From Vibrio japonicus (GTDB taxonomy: Bacteria > Pseudomonadota > Gammaproteobacteria > Enterobacterales > Vibrionaceae), in the NCBI RefSeq assembly GCF_024582835.1, contig NZ_CP102096.1:2604001-2668000 (forward strand): a stretch of DNA of 64,000 nt, read 5' to 3'. Position numbers and translations under genes: made by a program. Below are positions 1 to 7,425 of this stretch, in pieces. Under the pieces are notes generated by a model that was not told the DNA's origin, ran no database searches, and saw nothing but the letters and a program-made list of their open reading frames with translations. Numbering within the stretch: position 1 is the stretch's first letter; every line of letters begins with the position of its first letter.

Positions 1-858
1 GGCGTCGTGCTTGTTAACCGCCTGCTTGGAAAACGTGTTTCAGAATCGGAATCTCACTGGCATTTGCACATTGAAGCAGGCGAAGATTGGCCATCTTTAG
101 TTGAGTGGAGCGTCAATCAAGGGTACGCGGGATTAGAAAATCTGGCACTGATTCCTGGCTGTGCCGGCAGCGCACCTATCCAGAACATTGGCGCTTATGG
201 TATTGAACTGAAAGATGTTTGTGAGTACGTGGACATACTTTTCTTAGACACTTTGGAAACAAAACGCCTTGCTGCACAAGAGTGCAAGTTTGGTTATCGA
301 GATTCGATCTTCAAACAAGACTTGTATCAAAAGGCTGTGGTTACTGCTATTGGCCTTAAACTAGCCAAAGATTGGCAGCCAAACATTGAGTACGGACCAC
401 TAAAGTCGTTCGACAAGCAATCGGTTACCGCAAAACAAGTTTTTGATCGCGTATCTCAAATTCGTATGGAAAAACTGCCTGATCCAGCGGTTACAGGTAA
501 CGCGGGCAGTTTCTTTAAGAACCCGGTGATTTCACAGCTGCAATACGAATCTCTCAAGACTGAGTTTCCAGAGATGGTTGCCTACCCGACCGACAATGGC
601 GTGAAAATCGCGGCTGGATGGCTGATAGATCAATGCGGTTTAAAAGGCGAGACGGTAAACGGGGCTCAAGTACATCCAAATCAAGCATTGGTTCTGGTCA
701 ACAAAGGCAATGCCTCTGCCAATGATGTCATCGAGCTTGCTTCGCTCGTCCGCTCTCAAGTACAAGACAAGTATGGTATTACACTAGAACACGAAGTGCG
801 CTTTATTAGTGAACTTGAAGAGACCAACCTAACTAAGATTTTGGAGCAACGCCAATGA
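1..858 (+). CDS. murB: UDP-N-acetylenolpyruvoylglucosamine reductase MurB (5' end outside window)
   Basis: MurB is the cytoplasmic FAD/NADPH enzyme that reduces UDP-GlcNAc-enolpyruvate to UDP-MurNAc for peptidoglycan synthesis. The reading frame is open from base 1, so the first part of the FAD-binding domain is missing. The 285 visible codons include the FAD-fold motif IPGCAGSAPIQNIGAYG (about visible residue 51), the catalytic-serine motif GNAGSFFKNP (about 165) and a C-terminal EHEVRFI holding the expected catalytic glutamate. The internal GTG at base 7 is not the true start, because family members have a longer N-terminus. Its stop overlaps the birA start (ATGA), so the two are probably translationally coupled, as in many gammaproteobacteria. 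Confidence 0.96.
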   Translation, partial: GVVLVNRLLGKRVSESESHWHLHIEAGEDWPSLVEWSVNQGYAGLENLALIPGCAGSAPIQNIGAYGIELKDVCEYVDILFLDTLETKRLAAQECKFGYRDSIFKQDLYQKAVVTAIGLKLAKDWQPNIEYGPLKSFDKQSVTAKQVFDRVSQIRMEKLPDPAVTGNAGSFFKNPVISQLQYESLKTEFPEMVAYPTDNGVKIAAGWLIDQCGLKGETVNGAQVHPNQALVLVNKGNASANDVIELASLVRSQVQDKYGITLEHEVRFISELEETNLTKILEQRQ

Positions 859-1820
859 AAGAGCACACAATAAAGCTGGCGATTTTAAAAGCTCTCTCTC
901 GTGGGGAATTCATTTCTGGTGAAGAGCTAGGCGAGCAGTTAGGTATCTCCCGAGCCGCAATCAGCAAGCACATTAAAGGCATTCAAGAGTGGGGAATTGA
1001 TATCTTCCGTGTACAAGGCAAGGGTTATCAACTAGCGAAACCGTTGCAAATGCTGGATGAAGCAGTCTTAAAAGATAACCTAACTAACCGAGTAGAGCTG
1101 ATTCCAATTATTGACTCGACCAACCAATATTTGCTCGACCAAGTCGATGAGTTAGAGTCAGGCACTGTTTGCCTCGCCGAATACCAAGCAAAAGGCAGAG
1201 GTAGACGTGGCCGAGAGTGGGTATCCCCTTTCGGTTCTAATCTATATATGTCAATGTTCTGGAGGTTGGATGCGGGCATGGCGGCTGCGATGGGGTTGAG
1301 CTTAGTCGTGGGTGTTGCGATTGTTGAGGCTTTAGAAGAACTTGGCCTTGAGGGCGTAAAACTAAAATGGCCAAACGACCTGTATTACCAAGACCGAAAG
1401 CTAGCTGGCATTCTAGTCGAAATGTCTGGTCAAGCAGGTGGCGCGGCAAACTTAGTGATTGGAATGGGCATGAATCTGATGATGCCGGAACAAACAGAAG
1501 GCATTACCCAGCCATGGTCTAGCTTGTCTGAAGTGGCAGCCGAAGGCAGCATCGATCGTAATCAGCTAGCCATTGAATTAATCAGAGCATTGCACAAGGC
1601 GCTTAGTGACTATGAAGTTCACGGTATGTCTGGTTTTGTTGAGCGCTGGAACCGACTAGACAATTTCTTAGGTCGTCCAATCAAGCTCATAATGGGACCA
1701 AGAGAAGTGACTGGCATTGCGAGAGGAATCAATGAACAAGGCGCGGTATTACTTGAAACCGAGAATGGCATCGAGTCATTTATTGGCGGTGAAATTTCTC
1801 TACGCAGCGCAAACTCCTAA
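855..1820 (+). CDS. birA: Bifunctional biotin ligase / biotin operon repressor BirA
   Basis: BirA makes biotinyl-5'-AMP, transfers biotin to the acetyl-CoA carboxylase carrier protein and, as the holo-repressor, binds the bio operator. The 321 residues show an N-terminal winged helix-turn-helix (about 18-55, with GEQLGISRAAISKHI), the biotin/ATP loop GRGRRGREW (about 114) and KWPNDLYYQDRKLAGIL (about 172) with the catalytic lysine, followed by the small C-terminal beta domain. The presence of the HTH means it is the regulatory type, not the short ligase-only type. It overlaps murB by 4 bases and is probably co-transcribed with it. The biotin pathway gene bioH lies far away in this window; no operator was seen here. 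Confidence 0.96.
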   Translation: MKEHTIKLAILKALSRGEFISGEELGEQLGISRAAISKHIKGIQEWGIDIFRVQGKGYQLAKPLQMLDEAVLKDNLTNRVELIPIIDSTNQYLLDQVDELESGTVCLAEYQAKGRGRRGREWVSPFGSNLYMSMFWRLDAGMAAAMGLSLVVGVAIVEALEELGLEGVKLKWPNDLYYQDRKLAGILVEMSGQAGGAANLVIGMGMNLMMPEQTEGITQPWSSLSEVAAEGSIDRNQLAIELIRALHKALSDYEVHGMSGFVERWNRLDNFLGRPIKLIMGPREVTGIARGINEQGAVLLETENGIESFIGGEISLRSANS

Positions 1821-1899
1821 TCTCACTCTACGTACTTAATCAAACCTTTGCTTTATTAAGGCATTACTCCATAATATTTCAGGTATATGGAGTGTAGTG

Positions 1900-2547
1900 A
1901 TGAAAACAACTGACCGAATCCTAGAATCTATCAAACGTAATGGAGCAGTAACAGCCAAACAACTGTCTGAAGAGTTTGGTATGACTTCTATGGGGGCCCG
2001 TCAGCACTTGCAGACTCTCGAGGAAGAAGGACTGTTAGAGTTTGAAGATATCAAAGCTAAGGTTGGTCGCCCGAATCGTCACTGGTCTTTGACTGCGAAA
2101 GGGCACGACCAGTTTTCAGATCGCCATAAAGATTTAACTATCCAAGTCATTGATGCGGTAGAACATCTTTTCGGCCAAGAAGGGCTAGAAAAAGTCGCTT
2201 TGGAACGGGAAAAGGGTGTCTACCAATCCTATAAAGCTGCAATGGCTCATTGCCGAGATCTACAATGCAAACTCAATACCTTAGTAGAGCTTCGTAGAGC
2301 AGAAGGCTACATGGCAGAGCTACAAGAAACAGCGTCAGGTTTCCTCTTCATAGAAAACCACTGCCCTATCTGCAAAGCCGCAACACGCTACCGTTCACTA
2401 TGTCAGTCTGAACTGAATGTGTTTCAAAGATTGTTAGGAAATGAGTATGTGGTCTCGAGGACAGAGCACATTGTGGATGGGGAGAGGAGGTGTGTTTACT
2501 TTATCGCCCAAAAACGACTTAATGATGTGTCACCTGCCGAACAATGA
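1900..2547 (+). CDS. SufR-like winged-helix transcriptional regulator with cysteine cluster
   Basis: A 215-residue DNA-binding protein. The N-terminus is a DeoR/ArsR-like winged helix (about 5-65, with VTAKQLSEEFGMTSMGARQH). The C-terminal part resembles SufR, the Fe-S-sensing repressor of suf genes: cysteines lie in NHCPICK, RSLCQSE and GERRCVY, with a C-x12-C spacing like SufR, although one of the four SufR ligands seems displaced. It is therefore likely to bind an Fe-S cluster or another metal; its targets are unknown and no suf genes are in the window. A GTG at 1897 directly precedes the ATG at 1900. The GGAG at 1889-1892 suits the ATG better (spacing 7). Confidence 0.8.
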   Translation: MKTTDRILESIKRNGAVTAKQLSEEFGMTSMGARQHLQTLEEEGLLEFEDIKAKVGRPNRHWSLTAKGHDQFSDRHKDLTIQVIDAVEHLFGQEGLEKVALEREKGVYQSYKAAMAHCRDLQCKLNTLVELRRAEGYMAELQETASGFLFIENHCPICKAATRYRSLCQSELNVFQRLLGNEYVVSRTEHIVDGERRCVYFIAQKRLNDVSPAEQ

Positions 2548-2718
2548 CACACATGAACTGCCTACCCTCTCAAATATTTCCCCTAAACAATAAAAACTTT
2601 CCTCACGACCAATTCTAAACCTCGGAGATTTTTAAGTTAAACAAAATATAAGTAAGCTTTATTCTGTGGTAAGTTTCATCTAAAATCTCTCAACTATTAC
2701 AACTACAGGCTTGGAACA
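2548..2718. other. Intergenic region upstream of wecA
   Basis: This AT-rich stretch of 171 bases has no gene. I looked for a JUMPstart/ops element or a good sigma70 promoter for wecA and saw neither; only scattered TA-rich -10-like hexamers without a matching -35 are present. It is the left border of the surface-polysaccharide locus. Confidence 0.5.
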
Positions 2719-3798
2719 GTGTTTATTCCCTTTGTTGATTTAGCTTTTCTTTTTTTCTTTTCCTTATCATCACTGTTCTTATTACGTAAAGTAGCCAAGA
2801 AGATTAACTTAGTTGACAAACCAAATGAACGTAAACTCCACAGTGGCGCTATTCCGCTAGTTGGGGGGATTTCCATCTGCTTATCCATTTTATACTTTTT
2901 GTTTAATAACCCCAATATCATCCCCAACGTACCTCTATATGCTGGATGCATTTTGATTCTTACTGTTGTGGGAGCACTGGATGATAAATTCGATGTAAGC
3001 TTCAAACTACGCTTTGTTGTTCAGGCGGGTCTATCTGTTGCAATGATGGTGTTAGGAGGGATAGAACTACATAACATAGGCAATGTGTTTGGAACTGGTG
3101 ACGTAACGTTGGGCTGGTTAGGGTATGTTGTTACTATATTGGCTGTAGTTGGTGCGATAAACGCATTTAATATGGTAGACGGGATCGACGGTCTACTAGG
3201 CGGTTTATCTGTCGTTACATTTTCCGGGTTAGGAATTATGTTAGCTCATGATGGTCAATTTAACATTGCATATCTATGTTTGGTCATGGTGACCATAATG
3301 CTTCCTTACATACTGCTCAACTTAGGCGCTTTTGGACGCAAACGCAAAATATTTATGGGCGATGCTGGCAGTATGTTAATCGGGTTTACGGTAATTTGGT
3401 TTTTATTGTTATCAAGCCAAAATGGAACCAACCCACCGCTACGCCCTGTAACTGCTTTATGGTTAATTGCTGTTCCACTAATGGATATGGCCGCGATTAT
3501 GATTCGACGTATTCGTCGTGGGGACTCTCCATTTAAGCCCGATCGTGAGCATCTGCACCATATTTTTCAACGATTAGGATTAGGACCAAAGCAGACATTA
3601 ATCGCAATTTTTTCTATTGCAGCTCTCTATGCTGCATTTGGGATATACGGTGAGGCCGCACATATATCTGAAGTAACTATGTTTTTCTTATTTGTTCTAT
3701 GCTTTGCCATTTACTCAGTGGCTCTTGCTTATATTTGGCGTATAACGAGCTTTATTCGTAGAGTAAAAGGAAAATATGAAAAGCCATCACTTCAGTAA
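2719..3798 (+). CDS. wecA: Undecaprenyl-phosphate GlcNAc-1-phosphate transferase WecA
   Basis: WecA is a polytopic inner-membrane enzyme that moves GlcNAc-1-phosphate from UDP-GlcNAc to undecaprenyl phosphate, the first step of many Wzy-dependent O-antigens and ECA. The 359 residues are mostly membrane helices. They show the family landmarks: LVDKPNERKLHSGAIPLVGG (about 33-52), the Asp-rich ALDDKFD (about 90), NAFNMVDGIDGL (about 150), MGDAGSMLIGF (about 213) and HLHHIFQRLGLG near 276 (the HxHH motif). The start is a GTG with only a weak ribosome-binding site. The gene stands on the plus strand facing the polysaccharide operon and probably initiates the repeat unit made there. Confidence 0.93.
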   Translation: MFIPFVDLAFLFFFSLSSLFLLRKVAKKINLVDKPNERKLHSGAIPLVGGISICLSILYFLFNNPNIIPNVPLYAGCILILTVVGALDDKFDVSFKLRFVVQAGLSVAMMVLGGIELHNIGNVFGTGDVTLGWLGYVVTILAVVGAINAFNMVDGIDGLLGGLSVVTFSGLGIMLAHDGQFNIAYLCLVMVTIMLPYILLNLGAFGRKRKIFMGDAGSMLIGFTVIWFLLLSSQNGTNPPLRPVTALWLIAVPLMDMAAIMIRRIRRGDSPFKPDREHLHHIFQRLGLGPKQTLIAIFSIAALYAAFGIYGEAAHISEVTMFFLFVLCFAIYSVALAYIWRITSFIRRVKGKYEKPSLQ

Positions 3799-3836
3799 TA
3801 CCAATCTAAGAAAAATATGGTCTAATTTGAAGCAAT

Positions 3837-4028
3837 TCAACAATAGAAGTGATTTGTTATGGATGAGCTATAGTGATTTCTGGTGTATGAGCAAAAAAGG
3901 TAACCGTTCACCAGCATGGTATTTACAGATAAAAAAGCACGACGCACACACCGAGAAATGTAGTGATAATACGCCATGTCTTGAAGAGAGATTTGAGTTG
4001 AGCGTGCCTGAGTCATCCTGGCCACCAA
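3837..4028 (-). pseudogene. Relic of a Y1 (IS200-like / REP-associated) transposase N-terminus
   Basis: The minus strand encodes MTQARSTQISLQDMAYYHYI followed by SRCVRRAFL. This matches the conserved beginning of Y1-type REP-associated tyrosine transposases common in Vibrio and Shewanella. After about 35 residues the family resemblance stops and the frame soon ends, so the HUH motif and the catalytic tyrosine are missing. It is a truncated remnant between the ends of wecA and kdsD, marking past transposition or recombination at the edge of the polysaccharide locus. The overlapping plus-strand reading frame has no family resemblance and runs into kdsD, so I do not call it. Confidence 0.7.
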
Positions 4029-4036
4029 TCAGCTAC

Positions 4037-4960
4037 CTATTTTTTTACAATACCAACGACTTTTCCTTCATCGCAAACAACAAGGGAAGTAATCTGCTTA
4101 CTGTCCATGATCTCAAAAGCACTTTGAATATTAGCAGAAGATGAAATAGTTATTGGATTAAGCGTCAATATTTCACTTGCGGTGAGATCAAACACTTGTT
4201 TTCCATAGGTATTCATAGCCCTTCTAACATCACCATCTGTAATTATGGCAATTTCAGACTTAGTATCAACCAAAACTATCCCGAGCTTACCGTCTGAAAT
4301 AGCGTGAATCACTGACGTGAAATCTGCTTCTCGATGAATCGTCGGCACTAAAGAGATCATTTCATCTCTGACTTTAGATAACAAACGTCGCCCCAAGCTT
4401 CCACCAGGATGGAAGCGAGCAAAGTTTTCTGGTTGAAAACTTCTTGAGTCCATTAAAGCAACAGTAAGGGCATCTCCCATTACCAAGGTTGCTGTAGTTG
4501 AAGACGTAGGTGCCAATTGGTATGGACAAGCCTCTTTAGGCACAGCAATATCCAAATGACAATGTGAGTTTTTTGCTAGTGTTGAATTAGCCTTACCTGT
4601 AATAGAAATAATATAGTTTTTATTATCTCTCAAAAATGGTAGTAGCTTTAATACCTCTTCTGTTTCTCCAGAATTAGAAATAGCGATAAACACATCTTCG
4701 GGCTTTACCATTCCTAAATCGCCATGAAACGCTTCTCCTGGATGCATAAAAAAGCTAGGGGTACCTGTACTGGCAAAAGAAGCGGCAATTTTTTTACCAA
4801 TAATACCTGACTTACCCATACCGCAAATGATGACTCTACCTTTTGTAGATAAAATAGCATCTACCGCAGAAGAAAACTCATCGCCGATTCGCTCACTCAT
4901 GTAGCTTAAACCTTGAATTTCTGTAGCGATTACCTCTTGCGCAATTTTTACAACATTCAT
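4037..4960 (-). CDS. kdsD: Arabinose-5-phosphate isomerase (KpsF/KdsD/GutQ family)
   Basis: It converts ribulose-5-phosphate to arabinose-5-phosphate, the first step of CMP-Kdo synthesis. In 307 residues there is an N-terminal SIS sugar-isomerase domain (GMGKSGIIGKKIAASFASTG at about 47-66, HPGEAFHGDLG and SNSGETEEV), then two C-terminal CBS domains (about 200-307, ending in VVCDEGKVVGIVKK), the layout and length of KpsF and KdsD. It is the last gene of the minus-strand polysaccharide operon and overlaps kdsB by 4 bases. Vibrio genomes normally hold another kdsD elsewhere, so this is probably a locus-specific copy; that is inference from the family, not seen here. Confidence 0.92.
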   Translation of the reverse strand: MNVVKIAQEVIATEIQGLSYMSERIGDEFSSAVDAILSTKGRVIICGMGKSGIIGKKIAASFASTGTPSFFMHPGEAFHGDLGMVKPEDVFIAISNSGETEEVLKLLPFLRDNKNYIISITGKANSTLAKNSHCHLDIAVPKEACPYQLAPTSSTTATLVMGDALTVALMDSRSFQPENFARFHPGGSLGRRLLSKVRDEMISLVPTIHREADFTSVIHAISDGKLGIVLVDTKSEIAIITDGDVRRAMNTYGKQVFDLTASEILTLNPITISSSANIQSAFEIMDSKQITSLVVCDEGKVVGIVKK

Positions 4961-5709
4961 TTATTTTGTTCCATCTCAGTTTTAATAGCTAGGTAGTCGG
5001 GCAATGTATCCACTCCATGCGATAGCTCACCATGATAATGACACGCCCCAATTCTAAGTCCGTTTGATATCGCACGAAGTTGTTCCAACTTTTCATATGC
5101 TTCTAATGGTGCTTCGCCAAAAGAACAGAACTTGGATAGCACTTCGATGCTGTAGGCATAGATTCCGATATGCCTAAATGCAAGGTCAGTACAACTAGGT
5201 AAGTCACGATTATAGGGTGTGGGACTACGAGAAAAATAAAGCGCTAAATTATTTAAACCAAGTATAGCTTTGACAATATTAGGGTTCTGGAAATCATTTA
5301 AAGAATCGATAGAAGTAACCGCGGTAACGATATCAAACTCATTTCTATTTTTGGCAAAATCGCCTACTTGACGGATAAGTACAGGATCAATTAAAGGCTC
5401 GTCACCTTGAACATTAATCACGATATCTTGGTCATTCCAGTCAAGTAATGTAGCAACTTCAAAAATTCGATCTGTACCACTATCGTGATTGGATGATGTC
5501 ATTACTACATTCAAGCCTAACTCTGATGCTTTTTGAAAAATTCGCATATCATCTGTAGCTAAAACGATATCATCATGATGGAACCCGGCCTCACAACAAC
5601 GCTGATAAACATGCCAAAATACCGGCTTGTTCAGTATCTCCAATAAAGGCTTGCCCTCTAATCGCGAAGAACCATATCTACTTGGTATTACAACTCGAAT
5701 TTTACTCAT
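4957..5709 (-). CDS. kdsB: CMP-Kdo synthetase (3-deoxy-manno-octulosonate cytidylyltransferase)
   Basis: It activates Kdo with CTP to give CMP-Kdo, the donor for Kdo transferases. The 250 residues begin with the nucleotide-binding signature VVIPSRYGSSRLEGKPLLEI, carry NVQGDEPLIDP (about 98-108) for metal and substrate binding, and have the family's normal length. The similar capsule gene kpsU has the same fold, so the split between kdsB and kpsU is nominal. It lies between kdsA (73 bases upstream) and kdsD (4-base overlap), a complete A-B-D set apart from the phosphatase KdsC, which is absent from the window and would have to come from elsewhere. Confidence 0.93.
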   Translation of the reverse strand: MSKIRVVIPSRYGSSRLEGKPLLEILNKPVFWHVYQRCCEAGFHHDDIVLATDDMRIFQKASELGLNVVMTSSNHDSGTDRIFEVATLLDWNDQDIVINVQGDEPLIDPVLIRQVGDFAKNRNEFDIVTAVTSIDSLNDFQNPNIVKAILGLNNLALYFSRSPTPYNRDLPSCTDLAFRHIGIYAYSIEVLSKFCSFGEAPLEAYEKLEQLRAISNGLRIGACHYHGELSHGVDTLPDYLAIKTEMEQNK

Positions 5710-5782
5710 ATACTTAACAATGCTTATTGATTAAAAGTAGCCGCCTAGTCGACCACCCTATTATTTATATGCGGCAATAAAG

Positions 5783-6580
5783 CTAGAACTTAGTCTCAAT
5801 ACGTTCTTTTCTGTTTACTACTTCGTTTATTTCCAGTAAAGTCTCTAACAGCTCTTCCATGTGTTTGAGTGGCAGCATGTTAGGACCATCACAGAGTGCG
5901 TTGTCAGGATCTGGATGCGTTTCCATGAAGAGACCGTCAACGCCTACCGCAACAGCGGCACGAGCGATAGCTGGTACATGATATCGGTTACCACCTGTAG
6001 AACCATTTAAAATGCCGGGCATTTGAACGCTATGAGTTGCGTCCATCACAACTTTACAGCCGGTTGCTTCCCTCATTATGGTAAGTCCAGGCATATAATT
6101 AATTAGCTGACCAAAGCCAAAGCTAGTGCCACGATCACACAACCAGATATCATCATTACCGACTGCTCGACATTTTTCAACCACAGGAACCATGTCGGCA
6201 GGGTGCATCCATTGTCCTTTTTTTATATTGACAGGCTTTCCCATAGAAGCAACTTTTTGGATAAAATTAGTCTGACGAACAAGAAATGCAGGGGTTTGCA
6301 ATACGTCAACGACAGAAGCAACTTCATCAAGAGGGGTATCTTCATGGACATCAGTAATAACTCGAACGCCTAATTGCAGTTTTGCTTTCTGTAAAATTTT
6401 CAAACCACGTTCAACACCAAGCCCTGTGAAAGCACTTGCTGAAGAGCGATTCGCCTTAATAAACGACGATTTAGCAATATACTCAATACCCAACTTTTCT
6501 GTAATTTCCTTGAGATGGCCAAAAGTATCAACAACTAAGTTTTCGGACTCAATAACACACGGCCCTGCAATCAAAAACAT
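5783..6580 (-). CDS. kdsA: 3-deoxy-8-phosphooctulonate synthase KdsA
   Basis: It condenses arabinose-5-phosphate with phosphoenolpyruvate to Kdo-8-phosphate. The 265 residues are a TIM barrel with IAGPCVIES (residues 4-12), the substrate loop DRGTSFGFGQ (about 149), DATHSVQMPG (about 180) and METHPDPDNALCDGPNML (about 219-236). The N-terminus is short: the ATG lies directly before the first barrel strand, and an in-frame TAG just upstream rules out an earlier start, while housekeeping KdsA proteins have about 15 more residues. An AGGG lies about 7 bases before the ATG. It leads the kdsA-B-D group at the end of the operon. Confidence 0.92.
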   Translation of the reverse strand: MFLIAGPCVIESENLVVDTFGHLKEITEKLGIEYIAKSSFIKANRSSASAFTGLGVERGLKILQKAKLQLGVRVITDVHEDTPLDEVASVVDVLQTPAFLVRQTNFIQKVASMGKPVNIKKGQWMHPADMVPVVEKCRAVGNDDIWLCDRGTSFGFGQLINYMPGLTIMREATGCKVVMDATHSVQMPGILNGSTGGNRYHVPAIARAAVAVGVDGLFMETHPDPDNALCDGPNMLPLKHMEELLETLLEINEVVNRKERIETKF

Positions 6581-6606
6581 AATAAAACCCTAAATAAAAA
6601 AATAAA

Positions 6607-7425
6607 CTAACGTAAACGACCATATACGAATTTCATAACACTTTCGGGGAGCAGATGGAACGCAAACCGAGCGTAAACTGCCAACAGAGTCAAAGGACTA
6701 AACCCTCCTAACTTCCAGAAATATTCGTTTCGCAAAAAAAACTCAGACTTTGCCTTTTGCATTCCAATACGTCTAGTTAACGTAGCTTCTTCCAGGCGAT
6801 AATCTAGAACAACATCAGAAATATTTGCAAATATAAAACCACGCTCTAGCAAAATAAACCAAAGTGCCATGTCTTCCGTAGAAGAGGTATTTATAGGGTA
6901 CCTAATACCACTAGAAAAAACCCTTGTACGAAACATAACTGTTGGGTGTATAAAAGGACAACGCGCTACGCTAAACTTCTTAAGCTCACTGTGATTCTGA
7001 GGTAACTTCTTAATATCCAATGCAAAACTTGAACCAAACTCATGACAAAACCCACCAAGGACATCGACATTGTTATGGTCTTGAAAAAAAGATACTTGCT
7101 TCTTTAGCCTATCAGGTCTAGATATATCATCACTGTCCATTCGTGCAATGTACTCATACTTCTTGTCACTATTAATGACAATATCTATAAGCTCATTTAA
7201 AGCATAAGCAAGACCTCTGTTTATACTAGACCAAGTAATCCAAATACATCCAAGCGATTCAAACTTTCTAAGAATATTATCAAGTTCATCGCATATCTCT
7301 CCATCTACGTATATATATATATCAGTCGTTATTGATTGGGACAGCATACTACGAATAGCATCATCCAAATACTTAGGGTTATCATTTCGATAAACCGACA
7401 TAATAGTGGCTACTAAAAGACTCAC
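6607..7425 (-). CDS. Family 2 glycosyltransferase
   Basis: A 272-residue GT-A transferase, probably adding one sugar of the repeat unit at the cytoplasmic face of the inner membrane. It opens with the nucleotide-binding strand LLVATIMSVYRNDNPKYLDD, has NRGLAYALNELI (about 69-80) and the metal-binding MDSDDISRPDRL (about 97-108), then ASTEDM-like acceptor residues (SSTEDMALWF at about 180) and a basic C-terminus. The donor and linkage cannot be read from sequence. The gene starts within the stop of the asparagine-synthase-like gene (4-base overlap), showing co-transcription. A short TA dinucleotide run lies in codons for IYIYV. Confidence 0.88.
   Translation of the reverse strand: MSLLVATIMSVYRNDNPKYLDDAIRSMLSQSITTDIYIYVDGEICDELDNILRKFESLGCIWITWSSINRGLAYALNELIDIVINSDKKYEYIARMDSDDISRPDRLKKQVSFFQDHNNVDVLGGFCHEFGSSFALDIKKLPQNHSELKKFSVARCPFIHPTVMFRTRVFSSGIRYPINTSSTEDMALWFILLERGFIFANISDVVLDYRLEEATLTRRIGMQKAKSEFFLRNEYFWKLGGFSPLTLLAVYARFAFHLLPESVMKFVYGRLR

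Noticed and set aside
3776..4144. Open plus-strand reading frame of 122 codons after wecA
   Set aside because: It begins inside wecA, runs antisense into kdsD, and shows no family resemblance. The minus strand carries the recognisable transposase relic instead.
7309..7322. Short TA repeat inside the GT2 gene as a possible phase-variation tract
   Set aside because: Only about six TA units in an AT-rich gene. It is shorter than known slippage tracts, so chance is enough to explain it.
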